From: JACQHC01 sp035559715
GTDB lineage: Bacteria; Gemmatimonadota; Gemmatimonadetes; Gemmatimonadales; GWC2-71-9
Length of the DNA stretch: 64,000 bases
NCBI GenBank assembly: GCA_035559715.1
Contig: DATMAW010000161.1
Location: forward strand, 1 to 64,000
Direction: 5' to 3'
The position numbers were made by a program, and so were the translations under genes. Positions 17,740 through 27,266 of this stretch are shown here, one piece after another. Below the pieces are notes generated by a model. The model saw only the letters and a list, made by a program, of their open reading frames with translations. It was not told the DNA's origin and did no database searches. Position 1 is the stretch's first letter. Each line of letters starts with the position of its first letter.

Positions 17740-18857
17740 GGCTCGCCCGGCTGTGCGCCATGGCCCGGAAGGAAGCGATCCAGCTGCGGCGCGACCCGCG
17801 CAGCCTTGGGCTCGCCTTTGTGCTCCCGGCGCTCATGCTCCTGTTCTTCGGCTACGCCATCTCCTTCGACGTGCGGGACATCCGCATGGCGGTCCTGGAC
17901 GAGAGCCAGAGCCAGGACAGCCGCGGCCTCGTGCAAGCCTTCCAGGCCTCGGGGTACTTCGACCACGCGGTAACGCTCACCAGCTACGCCGAGGTGGATG
18001 ACGTTCTGGGCTCGGGGCGGGCCCGTCTCGTCCTGATCATCCCGCCGGACTTTCACCGCAACCTCGCCGCGCGCCGCCCGGCGCCCATCCAGATCCTGCT
18101 CGACGGCGGCGACGCCAACACCGCCACGATCGCCCAGAACTACGCCGAAGCAATCGTGACCAAGTACACGGTGGACGCGCTGGCCGCACGCACGGGTTCG
18201 CGCCTCGTGCTGCCGGTGATCGCGGAGACACGGGTCTGGTACAACGAAACGCTCGAGAGCCGGAACATGATCGTTCCCGGACTGGTCGCGGTCATCATGT
18301 CCATCATCGCCGCCCTGCTGACGGCGCTCACCATCGCACGCGAGTGGGAGCGCGGCACGATGGAGCAGCTCGCCGCAACACCGGTCCATCGGCTGGAGGT
18401 CGTCCTGGGCAAGCTGTTGCCCTACGTGGCCATTGGCCTGCTGGACGTGGTCGCCGCCCTCCTGGTCGGTGTCACGGTGTTCGGCGTGCCGTTCCGCGGC
18501 AACATACTACTCCTGGCCGTGCTGACGCTGCTCTTCCTCGTGGGTGCGCTGGGTCTCGGGATGTTCATCTCCGCAGCGGTGAAAACACAGGTACTCGCCA
18601 CTCAGGTGGCGATGCTCGTCACCTACATGCCCGCGCTGTTGCTTTCGGGATTCATTTTCACGATCGCCACGATGCCGATCGTGCTGCGTGCCGTCACGTA
18701 CGTCGTCCCGGCGCGCTACTACGTCACGGTGACGCGCGGCGTGCTGCTCAAGGGCGTGGGTCCGGATGTGCTGTGGCCGCAGGCCATTGCGATGGTGTTG
18801 TTCACCATCGTTGGGCTCGGCCTCGCCATTCGAGTGTTCAAGAAGGAGATCGGCTGA
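17736..18857 (+). CDS. ABC-2 type permease (YbhS-like)
   Basis: A 373-residue ABC-2 permease: an N-terminal helix (LAFVLPALMLLFFGYAISFD), a periplasmic domain of about 140 residues, then five helices. The conserved EWERGTMEQLAATPV segment after the second helix is the coupling motif of drug-export ABC-2 proteins. It forms a heterodimer with the next gene in the YbhS/YbhR scheme. ATGA overlap at its start and a one-base TGATG overlap at its end keep it tightly coupled. Confidence 0.92.
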   Translation: MRLARLCAMARKEAIQLRRDPRSLGLAFVLPALMLLFFGYAISFDVRDIRMAVLDESQSQDSRGLVQAFQASGYFDHAVTLTSYAEVDDVLGSGRARLVLIIPPDFHRNLAARRPAPIQILLDGGDANTATIAQNYAEAIVTKYTVDALAARTGSRLVLPVIAETRVWYNETLESRNMIVPGLVAVIMSIIAALLTALTIAREWERGTMEQLAATPVHRLEVVLGKLLPYVAIGLLDVVAALLVGVTVFGVPFRGNILLLAVLTLLFLVGALGLGMFISAAVKTQVLATQVAMLVTYMPALLLSGFIFTIATMPIVLRAVTYVVPARYYVTVTRGVLLKGVGPDVLWPQAIAMVLFTIVGLGLAIRVFKKEIG

Positions 18858-20002
18858 TGGCGCCGTCCGGACTGCGCGTGCGCGAAATGGTGAAGAAAGA
18901 GTTTCGGCAGCTGCTGCGCGATCCCCGCTCGCGCGCGGTGATGTTCGTGGCGCCCGTGATTCAGCTCGTCATGTTTGGCTATGCGGTGAACACCGACATT
19001 CGCGATACGGCAACGTGGGTCGTCGACCTCGATCGGACGGCCCAATCACGCGCCCTGGTTGAAGCGTTCCACGCCACGGGCTACTTCCAAATCGTGGGAC
19101 GATCGGAGCGCCCCCACGATCTCGCCGACGCGCTGGATGACGGCGACGCGCTGGTCGGCATCGAGATCCCTTCCGGATTCACCCAGAAGCTTGCCACCGG
19201 CGGCGCCAGGGTGCAGGTGATCGTGGACGGGAGCAACTCCAACTCTGCCACGATTGCCATGGGGTACGCGCAGCGCATCGTCCAACGGTTCGCCCTCGAT
19301 TACGCCCGGACTGCGGGCCAGCTCCCCGGCGGCGGCGTGGACCTCCGGATCCGCGCCTGGTACAACCCCAACCTCGAGAGCCGCATGTACAACGTCCCGG
19401 GCGTCATCGGCATCATCATCCTGCTGATGGCGCTGATCCTCACGGCGCTCGCGGTGGTGCGCGAGCGGGAACTGGGCACACTCGACCAACTGATGGTGAC
19501 GCCCCTGACCGCGCGAGAGCTGATTCTCGGCAAGACCTTGCCGGTTGGACTCGTCGCCCTGGCCGACCTCGTGCTTGTCTCGAGCATCGCCGTGTTCTGG
19601 TTCGACATCCCCATTCGCGGCTCTCCACCCGCATTGCTGTTCGGCGCCGTGCTTTACATCCTCGCCGGCCTGGGCGTAGGCCTCTTCATCTCCACCATTT
19701 CGCGAACGCAGCAGGAAGCGTTCATGTCCATGTTCATGTTCATCGTGCCAGCGATCATCCTGTCGGGATTCTTTTACCCCGTGAGCAGCATGCCCACCGT
19801 GTTCCAATGGATCACGCTGCTCAATCCGGTGCGGCATTTCCTCGAGATCGTCCGTGGCATCTTCCTCAAGGGCGAGAGCGTCCGCCTGCTCTGGCCCCAG
19901 TACCTGGCACTGGGCATCATGGCCGGCGCAATTCTCCGGCTGGCGGTCGGCCGGATAGCCGTCGCAGAGGGCGCGAGACGGCCGCGGCGAGAGCGGCGAT
20001 AG
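18857..20002 (+). CDS. ABC-2 type permease (YbhR-like)
   Basis: A 381-residue ABC-2 permease homologous to the previous one: N-terminal helix around VMFVAPVIQLVMFGYAV, periplasmic domain, then helices with RERELGTLDQLMVTPL. It completes the efflux operon; the next gene begins about 200 bases later with its own ribosome site. The coding frame is open upstream, but the ATG at 18857 overlapping the previous stop is the natural start. Substrates of such pumps include hydrophobic drugs; here the substrate is unknown. Confidence 0.92.
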   Translation: MAPSGLRVREMVKKEFRQLLRDPRSRAVMFVAPVIQLVMFGYAVNTDIRDTATWVVDLDRTAQSRALVEAFHATGYFQIVGRSERPHDLADALDDGDALVGIEIPSGFTQKLATGGARVQVIVDGSNSNSATIAMGYAQRIVQRFALDYARTAGQLPGGGVDLRIRAWYNPNLESRMYNVPGVIGIIILLMALILTALAVVRERELGTLDQLMVTPLTARELILGKTLPVGLVALADLVLVSSIAVFWFDIPIRGSPPALLFGAVLYILAGLGVGLFISTISRTQQEAFMSMFMFIVPAIILSGFFYPVSSMPTVFQWITLLNPVRHFLEIVRGIFLKGESVRLLWPQYLALGIMAGAILRLAVGRIAVAEGARRPRRERR

Positions 20003-20205
20003 GCATCGCGGGCAGACATGGCCCCCGTGCGGGCCAGGCGCGCCGCCCGCGGCGCCGACCAGCATCCCGAGGAGAATCAGCGCACCGAGGCCGAACCGCA
20101 TGGCAGCGGGATCTCCGCCCCGGCTGCGGCCCGGGCAAGCCGCCCGCGACGAACTCTCGACCGGTCATTAGCTTTCTCACTTCGTCCGCCCACTTGGGAG
20201 AACCG

Positions 20206-21705
20206 ATGCGGTTCCTCGCGCACACGGCCGGCGTTTTCGCAGCCCTGGTCGCCTGCTCGACTCCGGCGCTCACTCAACAGGGCGCGGATGATCTTCGAGC
20301 ACGTCTCATCGCCCGGGGCAAGTCGCTCGAGCTTCCCGGAAAATGGGACCCGCCACCGGGGAACGCGCTCGAGCATCACACCGCCGGGTTCGCCAAGACC
20401 CTGTGCTCCGCGGTGTTCATTACCGGTCTCGACCCGAGGGACGCTGCCGCCAACGTCGGTTTCTTTACCGGCCCGCCGCAATACCGCCGCTTCGTGGTGG
20501 ACACCGTGGTCGATTACGCCCGCCAGGAGGTTCGGCTTCGTCTCAATACCGGCGTCACTCGGGTGGCCCGGCGGTTCAAGAGTCAGGGTTGTGTCGCGCT
20601 CCCCATCGGGCGCGACTCCGTCTTCTTTGTGCCGAGCGACGTCAGGCCGAACCTGCCCGAGCCAACCGCGACTCCCTGGCCCATGGGCGACGTCATTCCC
20701 AGGACGCCGTGGCCGGCCGGGATCGACTCGGCGGCGTTCGCCGCGATCCTCGACACGGCGTTTGGCCCACCCGAAGCGATGACGCTCGCCGTCGTCATCA
20801 CGCACAACGGCCGGCTTCTCGGCGAGCGGTACGCGCCCGGTATCACCATTCACACGCCGCTCGAGAGCTGGTCCATGGGGAAGAGCCTCACCGGCACGCT
20901 CGTCGCCCGGCTGATCCACATGGGTGTGTACCGACTCGATCAACCGGCACCCATTCCCGAATGGCAGCAACCCGGCGACCCGCGCCAGGAGACCCGCATC
21001 ATGGACATCATGCGGATGTCGAGTGGGATCAGGATTCGGGCGCCTCAGGATCCCGATTGGAACGACTCATTGGGCTATCCCGACCACCTGTACCTGTACA
21101 CGGGAGGCGTGAACTCATTCCAATGGGCGGCCACGCGGCCGCAGCAATGGAAGCCCAATACGGTGGGCCGCTACCGCAACACCGACCCCGTGCTTGCGAG
21201 CTACCTGGTACGGCTCGGCGCTGAGAAACTCGGACAGGACTACCACGCGTTCCCGCAACGCGCGCTGTTCGACAAGATCGGGATCAGGAACGCCATCATC
21301 GAAACCGATCCCTATGGGAATTTCCTTGGTCAGGGATACGAGATGGTCGCCGCCCGCGATTGGGCGCGGCTCGCCAACCTGTATCTCCAGGACGGCGTGT
21401 GGAACGGCGAGCGCCTGTTGCCCGAGGGGTACGTGGAGTACGTGAAGACACCCGCGCCCGCGTGGGTCGCCGATGGACGTCCGGTGTACGGTGGCGGGTT
21501 CTTTTGGGTAAACGGCGACGGGGGCGATCCGATTCCTCGGGACGCATTCTCCATGCAGGGCGCAGGCGGCCAGAGCGCCACGATCATCCCATCCCACGGC
21601 CTGGTGGTGGTGCGCATCGGGAAGTACCGCGGCGCTCAGGCCGGCGGTCGCGCGTTGAACCGAGCGTTCGAGTTGCTCATGCGCGTGGTGCCACCGGTGC
21701 GGTAG
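20206..21705 (+). CDS. serine hydrolase, beta-lactamase class C-like, exported
   Basis: A 499-residue exported serine hydrolase of the beta-lactamase/penicillin-binding fold. The signal peptide is followed by an extra domain of about 150 residues not found in AmpC. The catalytic motifs then follow: SxxK as SMGK near residue 225, YxN as YRN near 325, and GAGGQ in the place of the KTG/HxG motif. The ATG at 20206 has GGGAG five bases upstream (20196-20200). The preceding 200 bases contain no gene I can support. More likely an esterase or peptidase than a resistance enzyme. Confidence 0.85.
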   Translation: MRFLAHTAGVFAALVACSTPALTQQGADDLRARLIARGKSLELPGKWDPPPGNALEHHTAGFAKTLCSAVFITGLDPRDAAANVGFFTGPPQYRRFVVDTVVDYARQEVRLRLNTGVTRVARRFKSQGCVALPIGRDSVFFVPSDVRPNLPEPTATPWPMGDVIPRTPWPAGIDSAAFAAILDTAFGPPEAMTLAVVITHNGRLLGERYAPGITIHTPLESWSMGKSLTGTLVARLIHMGVYRLDQPAPIPEWQQPGDPRQETRIMDIMRMSSGIRIRAPQDPDWNDSLGYPDHLYLYTGGVNSFQWAATRPQQWKPNTVGRYRNTDPVLASYLVRLGAEKLGQDYHAFPQRALFDKIGIRNAIIETDPYGNFLGQGYEMVAARDWARLANLYLQDGVWNGERLLPEGYVEYVKTPAPAWVADGRPVYGGGFFWVNGDGGDPIPRDAFSMQGAGGQSATIIPSHGLVVVRIGKYRGAQAGGRALNRAFELLMRVVPPVR

Positions 21706-21724
21706 CAGCGACAAACAGAGACCG

Positions 21725-22381
21725 TCAGGCGGGTCCGGCGAGCGCCATGACGTCGCGCGGCGCCTCGAGCCAGAAGTCCGGCGCGTGGGGCTCGAGCCAC
21801 TGTCTGGGGAACGGCCCCCACAGTGCCGCGGCTGTCTTCACGCCGGCGTCCCGGCCGGCCACAAGGTCGTGCGGCGAGTCCCCCACGAACACGGCGCTCG
21901 CCGGATCGGAACCAAGCTGCTCCAGCGCCACGAGCACCGGCCAGGGATCCGGCTTGTGGCGCGTCACGTCGTCCGCCGCGACGATGGCGTCGAACAGGCC
22001 CTCCAGGCCGCACTGCGAGAGACCCCGCAACGTGCCGCGGCGCAGCTTGCTCGTCACAACGCCCATGCGCATGCCCTTCCCCTTCAGCGCCCGCACGACC
22101 TCGTCCACGCCCGGATACGGCTTCACCATGCTGTCGTGGTGGATGCCGTTGTACTCACGGTACGTGGCGATCATCGCCGCGATCTCTGCCTGATCACTGG
22201 TGTAGGCTCGGAACTGATCCCACAGCGGCTGGCCCAATCCCTTGAGCCAGGCGTCCTCGCCCGGTTGTACGCCGCGGTGCACTTCGAGCGTGTGACGGAA
22301 CGTTCGGCGGATCAACTCGACGGAGTCGATCAGCGTGCCGTCCAGATCGAACAGATACGTGGTGAACGTGTTCTCGGACAT
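21725..22381 (-). CDS. HAD family phosphatase (phosphoglycolate phosphatase-like)
   Basis: A 218-residue haloacid-dehalogenase hydrolase. Motif I is FDLDGTLID at the N-terminus, with a helical cap domain, motif II around VVTSK, a Lys in RHKPDP and motif IV VFVGDSPHD. This order fits the Gph/PpaX group, which removes phosphate from phosphoglycolate or pyrophosphate-like substrates. It converges on the beta-lactamase-fold gene (19-base gap) and diverges from the zinc-ribbon gene. The exact substrate cannot be read from sequence. Confidence 0.9.
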   Translation of the reverse strand: MSENTFTTYLFDLDGTLIDSVELIRRTFRHTLEVHRGVQPGEDAWLKGLGQPLWDQFRAYTSDQAEIAAMIATYREYNGIHHDSMVKPYPGVDEVVRALKGKGMRMGVVTSKLRRGTLRGLSQCGLEGLFDAIVAADDVTRHKPDPWPVLVALEQLGSDPASAVFVGDSPHDLVAGRDAGVKTAAALWGPFPRQWLEPHAPDFWLEAPRDVMALAGPA

Positions 22382-22464
22382 CAGACGTAATCTATCCTGA
22401 CGATTGACACCGCCGCCGCCGTAATGGTACAACTCCGATTGCGTGAAAACGTGAGAACTTGCCT

Positions 22465-22791
22465 GTGACCCTGATCGACTGCCCCGAGTGCTCGGAACGG
22501 GTATCCAGCCACGCCTGGGCTTGCCCGCACTGCGGATTCCCGGTGGTCGAGTATGAGCAGCAGACCCTCGAAGTCATCACCGGGTCCGATGCGGCGAAGA
22601 CGGGCCGCCAGCGCTCCGCGTTGGCGCACCTGGCCAACTGGGCTCGGGCGTACACTGAACACAAGGGCGCGACCCCATTACCGTTCGCGGAGCCCGAGGG
22701 TCGCCGCGAGGCGCGCCGGCTCCGCTTCGTCGCAGGCGCCTTGGCCGCGGTGGTCGTTGCGCTGGTCATGCTGCTGTTGTACGGCAGATAG
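22465..22791 (+). CDS. small zinc-ribbon membrane protein
   Basis: A 108-residue protein. The N-terminus is a zinc ribbon with two knuckles, CPEC near residue 6 and CPHC near residue 21, and the C-terminus is a single membrane helix (FVAGALAAVVVALVMLLLYG). It is therefore a tail-anchored zinc-ribbon protein of unknown role. GTG 22465 is chosen over the TTG six bases upstream; neither has a clear ribosome site. Confidence 0.7.
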   Translation: MTLIDCPECSERVSSHAWACPHCGFPVVEYEQQTLEVITGSDAAKTGRQRSALAHLANWARAYTEHKGATPLPFAEPEGRREARRLRFVAGALAAVVVALVMLLLYGR

Positions 22792-22826
22792 CGGGCGGCA
22801 AGCACCCAACCCTGAGGAGCCCCTCC

Positions 22827-24011
22827 ATGCTTGGTCGGTTGCTCGGTTTCGCGATTGGCTCGGTCGCGTTTCTCGCTCCCACGCTCATGGCCACGGCGGC
22901 GGCTCAGGATCGTCCACCCGGTCAGTTTCGCCCGCGCCCGGGCGCGGGCCGGGAGCCGGAGTTCCCGCCACCCACGATCCTCGAGTACAAGCCGCGCTCC
23001 ACGCTCGTCGTTCCCGCGAACCCCGTGCCGCGGGCCAAGTTCCCTGCGGTGGACTTCCACGGGCACCCGCCGGCGCTCACGTCTCAGGACGTCATCAACA
23101 GCGTGGGCGCCGCCATGGACTCGCTCAACCTGCAGGTCATGGTGGTCAGTGGCCGAGGGGGTGAGCAGCTCAGACAGCAGATCGAGGCGGTGAAGGCCAG
23201 CCGGTACCGCGATCGCTTTGTGTTCTTCACCAACCTGAACCTGCGCGACGTTGGGCCGGGATCAGGCGCGAGAATCGCCGCGCAGCTGGAGGCGGACATC
23301 AAGGCCGGGGCCGTGGGCGTGGGAGAAATCGGCAAAGGCTTCGGCCTGTCGTTCCGTAAGGCCGACGGCACGCGGCTCACGCTCGACGACCCCGAACTCG
23401 ACCCCGTGTGGGAGACCGCGGCCCGCCTCAAGATCCCCGTGTTCATTCACGTCGCCGACCCGTCGGAGTTCTTCCAGCCGATCGATTACGAGAACGAGCG
23501 GTGGCTCGAGCTCGCGCTCTTTCCCGATCGGCGTTACAACGACAGGTCCCGGTATCCGTCGTTCGAGCAGCTGGCGGCGGAACGAGATCGACTGTTCGAA
23601 CGGCATCCGAAGACCATCTGGGTGCTGGCTCACCTTGGCTGGCACGCGAACGACCTCGCGCGACTCGGCCGCATGTTCGACCGAATGCCGAACCTGTACA
23701 GCGAAGTCGGGGCCGTGCTGTACGACCTTGGCCGCCAACCGCGCACGGCTCGCGACTTTTTCACCAAGTACCAGGATCGGCTGTTGTTCGGGAAAGACTC
23801 ATTCCAGCCGGACGAGTATCCCTACTTTTGGCGGGTATTCGAAACGGAAGACGAGTACTTCGACTACTACCGGGATTATCACGCGTTCTGGAAGATGTAC
23901 GGGATGGGACTGCCGGACCCGGTGCTGCGGAAAATTTACTTCGAGAACGCACGCAAGCTTTTGCCGACGATTGCAGCAGAGGGTTTTCCCGGCCAGGAGC
24001 CGAATGACTGA
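22827..24011 (+). CDS. amidohydrolase family 2 protein, exported
   Basis: A 394-residue metal-dependent TIM-barrel hydrolase of the amidohydrolase-2 group (ACMSD-like). A signal peptide ends near TAAAQD. Metal ligands are suggested by VDFHGHPP (HxH), IHVADP, LAHLGWH and the late Asp in LLFGKDSF. A GAGGAG ribosome site precedes the ATG. It converges with the FmdB gene, one base apart. In this family substrates include aromatic carboxylates and lactones; here unknown. Confidence 0.85.
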   Translation: MLGRLLGFAIGSVAFLAPTLMATAAAQDRPPGQFRPRPGAGREPEFPPPTILEYKPRSTLVVPANPVPRAKFPAVDFHGHPPALTSQDVINSVGAAMDSLNLQVMVVSGRGGEQLRQQIEAVKASRYRDRFVFFTNLNLRDVGPGSGARIAAQLEADIKAGAVGVGEIGKGFGLSFRKADGTRLTLDDPELDPVWETAARLKIPVFIHVADPSEFFQPIDYENERWLELALFPDRRYNDRSRYPSFEQLAAERDRLFERHPKTIWVLAHLGWHANDLARLGRMFDRMPNLYSEVGAVLYDLGRQPRTARDFFTKYQDRLLFGKDSFQPDEYPYFWRVFETEDEYFDYYRDYHAFWKMYGMGLPDPVLRKIYFENARKLLPTIAAEGFPGQEPND

Positions 24012-24012
24012 C

Positions 24013-24234
24013 TCAGTTCAGGCTGCAACCGCCTCCGCAGCAGGTACCTGAGGGTGTGGGATCCGCGCAGCCGGCGGGCCCGCCGCGTTTCACCGCGATT
24101 CCCACCCACCCGGCGATTCGGCGGTCGGCCGGCTGGCCGCATTCCGGACATTCGGTCCGCACCTCGGCGGACATTTTTTCCAACCGCTCGAACTCGTGAC
24201 GGCAACTACCACAGCGGTACGTGTAAATCGGCAT
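24013..24234 (-). CDS. FmdB-like zinc-ribbon protein
   Basis: A 73-residue protein with the FmdB/CxxC-CxxC zinc-ribbon signature: MPIYTYRCGSCRHEFERL at the start and CPECGQPADR near residue 30. The C-terminal tail ends in CCGGGC, a Cys-rich ending common in this group. The family is often labelled a putative regulator, with no proven function. I took the ATG at 24234, the normal start of the family. Confidence 0.85.
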   Translation of the reverse strand: MPIYTYRCGSCRHEFERLEKMSAEVRTECPECGQPADRRIAGWVGIAVKRGGPAGCADPTPSGTCCGGGCSLN

Positions 24235-24583
24235 GGGATGGATCGCCCGGCAACGGTTCACTGACAGAGTAAGGGTCCTCCGACTCGTCGCGCAAGCCGC
24301 CGGGCAAAATCTGGCGGGCCTCTGGTTGACGCGGAGTCTTGACGCGGAGCGCCAAACGGGAAATGCTGCGGATCGCGGGCGTCCACGCGATCCACGGGTT
24401 CCACTCCCAGTCCGTGGATGTTGTGCGCCGCATCACGGGTCGCGCCGGCGACTACCGGCCCGCGGGCATGCGGCACCGGGAGCCCTGGCGCTCCGCTGCG
24501 CGGTCCGCAGAGCTTCTTCACCCGAGGGCGGCGTGGATACAATCGTTGCACGGACCTGAGCGTTGAAAGGCGGTGTTCTTGGC
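24235..24583. other. intergenic region without a recognised gene
   Basis: About 350 bases between two divergent genes. Two TTGACG hexamers stand close together near 24328 and 24342, and a TACAAT at 24538-24543 could serve as a -10 for the DUF305 gene, but no -35 sits at the right distance from it. Open frames here show no family features. It is probably promoter and leader sequence. Confidence 0.4.
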
Positions 24584-25255
24584 ATGAGCCGTTGGGCAGC
24601 ATCCGGCGTTGTGTGTGGTCTCCTCGCGGCGATCTGCTTGGGAGCCTGCGGTGGAACCGGACGAGGGCCTGCGGCCGTGGGACCCACGGTCACTCCCCCG
24701 CCGCTCACCCCCGCCGCCCTGTCGCGCGCGGACGGCGGGCGGCCGCCATTCTCCCCCGCCGACGTGCAGTTCATGACCGGCATGATCCCGCACCATGCGC
24801 AGGCGGTCCTCATTGCGGGTTGGGCGGCCGCGCATGGCGCGAGCCCCGCCGTGCGCGTCCTGTGCGAGCGCATCGTCGTCGCCCAGCGGGACGAGATCGC
24901 GTTCATGCAACGCTGGCTGCGAGAGCGAAACCAACCGGTGCCGCCGGAGGACGCCTCCCACCACATGGCGGCCGGGGCCGACCACGCTCTCGCGCCCGGC
25001 ATGCTCACCGGGGAGCAGCTGATGCGACTTGACGCCGCACGAGGCGCCGAGTTCGACCGCCTTTTCCTCATGTACATGATCCAACACCATGAGGGCGCGC
25101 TGACCATGGTGGATCGGCTGTTTGCGTCGCAGGGCGCGGCTCAAGATGACGACGTCTACAAGCTGGCGGCGGACATCCATGCGGATCAGGTGACGGAGAT
25201 CGAACGCATGCAGGCGATGCTCGCGGCGATGCCTTCCGCCAGCCGCAGCCCCTGA
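24584..25255 (+). CDS. DUF305 lipoprotein
   Basis: A 223-residue protein with a lipobox (AICLGAC) and a DUF305 domain, a ferritin-like helical bundle. The two signature motifs are present: MIPHHAQAV near residue 65 and MIQHHEGAL near residue 165. The His and Met residues could bind metal, but function is unproven. It is followed after 59 bases by an LVIVD lipoprotein on the same strand; both are probably surface or periplasmic. The ATG at 24584 is preferred to an in-frame TTG at 24563. Confidence 0.88.
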   Translation: MSRWAASGVVCGLLAAICLGACGGTGRGPAAVGPTVTPPPLTPAALSRADGGRPPFSPADVQFMTGMIPHHAQAVLIAGWAAAHGASPAVRVLCERIVVAQRDEIAFMQRWLRERNQPVPPEDASHHMAAGADHALAPGMLTGEQLMRLDAARGAEFDRLFLMYMIQHHEGALTMVDRLFASQGAAQDDDVYKLAADIHADQVTEIERMQAMLAAMPSASRSP

Positions 25256-25314
25256 GCATCTTGTCGTAGCGTCTTTCACCGACTCCGACTCCGTCCCTCA
25301 CCGGATTCGAGGCC

Positions 25315-27186
25315 ATGAACTCGTTGTCGAACCACCAACGTCTGCCACTCTCCCTTTCGTTCGCGGCCGTTGCCCTGGCTGCCACAGCCTGCGGCGGCTC
25401 GTATGGCGGCCGCACCTCCGCGCCGGCGCCCTCCGAAGCCATGTCCGTCGAGCCGCCGCGCCCGGACCCACGCGTGGGGCTTCGCGCCGGCTGGATGGAC
25501 GCCGCCGAGGCGGTATGGAACCTCCGAGTGGTGTCGAAGACTCCGCCTTCAGATCCGTTCTTGAATCCTGAGACGCCGGGTGATCGCCGACTGACAAACT
25601 CGGACCTTGCCTTCACCCGGAACTACGTCATCCAGGGCAACTACAGCGGCCACCAGATCTGGGACGTGTCCAACCCGAGCCGGCCGACGTTGGTGAAGGC
25701 GTACGTCTGCCCCGGGTCACAGAGCGACGTGTCGGTGTACAAGCACTTGTTGTTCGTTTCCGGCGAGTCCACCAGCGGCCGCCTCGACTGCGGGCTCCAG
25801 GGCGTGCCCGACTCCGTCAGCCACGAACGGCTGCGCGGCATCCGAATCTTCGATATCAGCGACATCCGGAATCCGAAGTACATCGCCAACGTCCAGACCT
25901 GTCGGGGATCGCACACGCACACGGTGGTGACCGATCCGCGGGACAACGCCAATGTCTACATCTACGTCTCCGGCTCGGCACCGGTGCGTTCGCCCCGAGA
26001 GCTGCCGGGCTGCTCCGCGCTGCCGCTGGAAGAGGATCCGAACACGGCGCTGTTCCGCATCGAGGTGATTCAGGTCCCGCTCGCTCATCCGGAGCAGGCG
26101 CGCATCGTCAGCTCGCCGCGCATCTTCCAGGACCTCCCGGCCCCGCCCCGCCACGCCGAGCCGCCGGCCGATTCCGCCGAGCAGGCCGCACGGATGCGAG
26201 CCGCCGGCATCGACCCATCCGTTCTGGCCGCTGCCGCGGCGCGCCGGCGGAGCGGGCCAACGCAGTGCCACGACATCACGGTGTATCCAGCGATCGGCCT
26301 CGCGGGTGGTGCGTGCGGCGGCTACGGACTGTTGCTGGACATCCGGGACGTCGCCAACCCCAAGCGCATTGGCGCCGTGGCCGATTCCAACTTCTCGTTC
26401 TGGCACTCGGCCACGTTCAACAACGACGGCTCGAAGATCCTGTTCACGGACGAATGGGGCGGCGGATCCCAACCCCGCTGCCGCGCGACGGACAGGTACG
26501 AATGGGGAGCGAACGCGATCTTCACGCTGGCCAACAACCAGATGCGCTTCAAGAGCTACTACAAGATGCCGGCGCCGCAGACCCCGTACGAGAACTGCGT
26601 GGCGCATAACGGGTCTCTGATCCCCATCCCTGGACGCGACGTCATGGTCCAGGGATGGTATCAGGGCGGCATCTCGGTGTTCGACTGGACCGACCCGGAG
26701 CGACCAGTGGAGATCGCGTTTCACGACCGCGGGCCCATGGACTCCACCCAATTGGTGCAGGCCGGCTCATGGTCGGTGTACTGGTACAACGGCTACATCT
26801 ACAGCTCCGAGATCGCGCGCGGCCTGGACGTGTTCGAGCTGGCGCCGAGCGCGTTCATTTCGCAGAATGAGATCGACGCGGCGAAGACCGTGCGGTGGGA
26901 GTACCTCAACGCGCAGGAACAGCCGCAGATCGTGTGGCCGCCGAGCTTTCCCCTGGCGCGGGCGTACCTGGACCAGCTCGAACGCGCTCGAGGTCTCTCG
27001 CCCGATCGCATCGCGGCCACCAGAGACGGGCTGGCGCAGGCGGAACGACTCTCGGGCCCCCGGCGTACCGAGGCCCTGAGCCAGCTCGCGACGCAGCTCG
27101 AAGCGGACGCACCACGCGCCGCGGACGCTGCCAAGGTACGGATGCTCACGGCGGCGGTCAGAGAACTGGCGAGTCTCCCTCGCTGA
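25315..27186 (+). CDS. LVIVD-repeat lipoprotein
   Basis: A 623-residue lipoprotein (lipobox LAATAC). The body is a predicted beta-propeller of LVIVD-type blades: repeated GxxxFDxSDxxNP patterns such as GIRIFDISDIRNPKYI, LLLDIRDVANPKRIG and ISVFDWTDPERPVEI. Conserved His-rich turns (GSHTHTVV, FWHSATFNNDG) suggest a binding pocket or metal site. The C-terminal 110 residues are helical. It lies directly after the DUF305 lipoprotein gene. A perfect-stem terminator follows. Function unknown. Confidence 0.88.
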   Translation: MNSLSNHQRLPLSLSFAAVALAATACGGSYGGRTSAPAPSEAMSVEPPRPDPRVGLRAGWMDAAEAVWNLRVVSKTPPSDPFLNPETPGDRRLTNSDLAFTRNYVIQGNYSGHQIWDVSNPSRPTLVKAYVCPGSQSDVSVYKHLLFVSGESTSGRLDCGLQGVPDSVSHERLRGIRIFDISDIRNPKYIANVQTCRGSHTHTVVTDPRDNANVYIYVSGSAPVRSPRELPGCSALPLEEDPNTALFRIEVIQVPLAHPEQARIVSSPRIFQDLPAPPRHAEPPADSAEQAARMRAAGIDPSVLAAAAARRRSGPTQCHDITVYPAIGLAGGACGGYGLLLDIRDVANPKRIGAVADSNFSFWHSATFNNDGSKILFTDEWGGGSQPRCRATDRYEWGANAIFTLANNQMRFKSYYKMPAPQTPYENCVAHNGSLIPIPGRDVMVQGWYQGGISVFDWTDPERPVEIAFHDRGPMDSTQLVQAGSWSVYWYNGYIYSSEIARGLDVFELAPSAFISQNEIDAAKTVRWEYLNAQEQPQIVWPPSFPLARAYLDQLERARGLSPDRIAATRDGLAQAERLSGPRRTEALSQLATQLEADAPRAADAAKVRMLTAAVRELASLPR

Positions 27187-27219
27187 GCCGGATCTTCAGG
27201 TCGCACGTGGCATGCGCCC

Positions 27220-27247
27220 ACGCCCCTCCCCGTGGGAGGGGCGTTTC
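27220..27247 (+). terminator. rho-independent terminator after the LVIVD gene
   Basis: A perfect stem with arms ACGCCCCTCCC (27220-27230) and GGGAGGGGCGT (27234-27244), a three-base loop and a short T run (27244-27246). It lies 34 bases after the LVIVD stop and before the ABC exporter start, marking the transcript end. Confidence 0.75.
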
Positions 27248-27266
27248 CTAGTCGGCGCCTGCACGA

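Noticed and set aside
19999..20010. ATAGGCATCGCG, twelve bases also found in repeat copy 3
   Set aside because: Only twelve bases match and the rest of the element is absent; it overlaps a stop codon and could be chance.
20206..21705. Beta-lactamase conferring drug resistance
   Set aside because: The extra N-terminal domain and GAGGQ in place of the KTG motif point to a general serine hydrolase.
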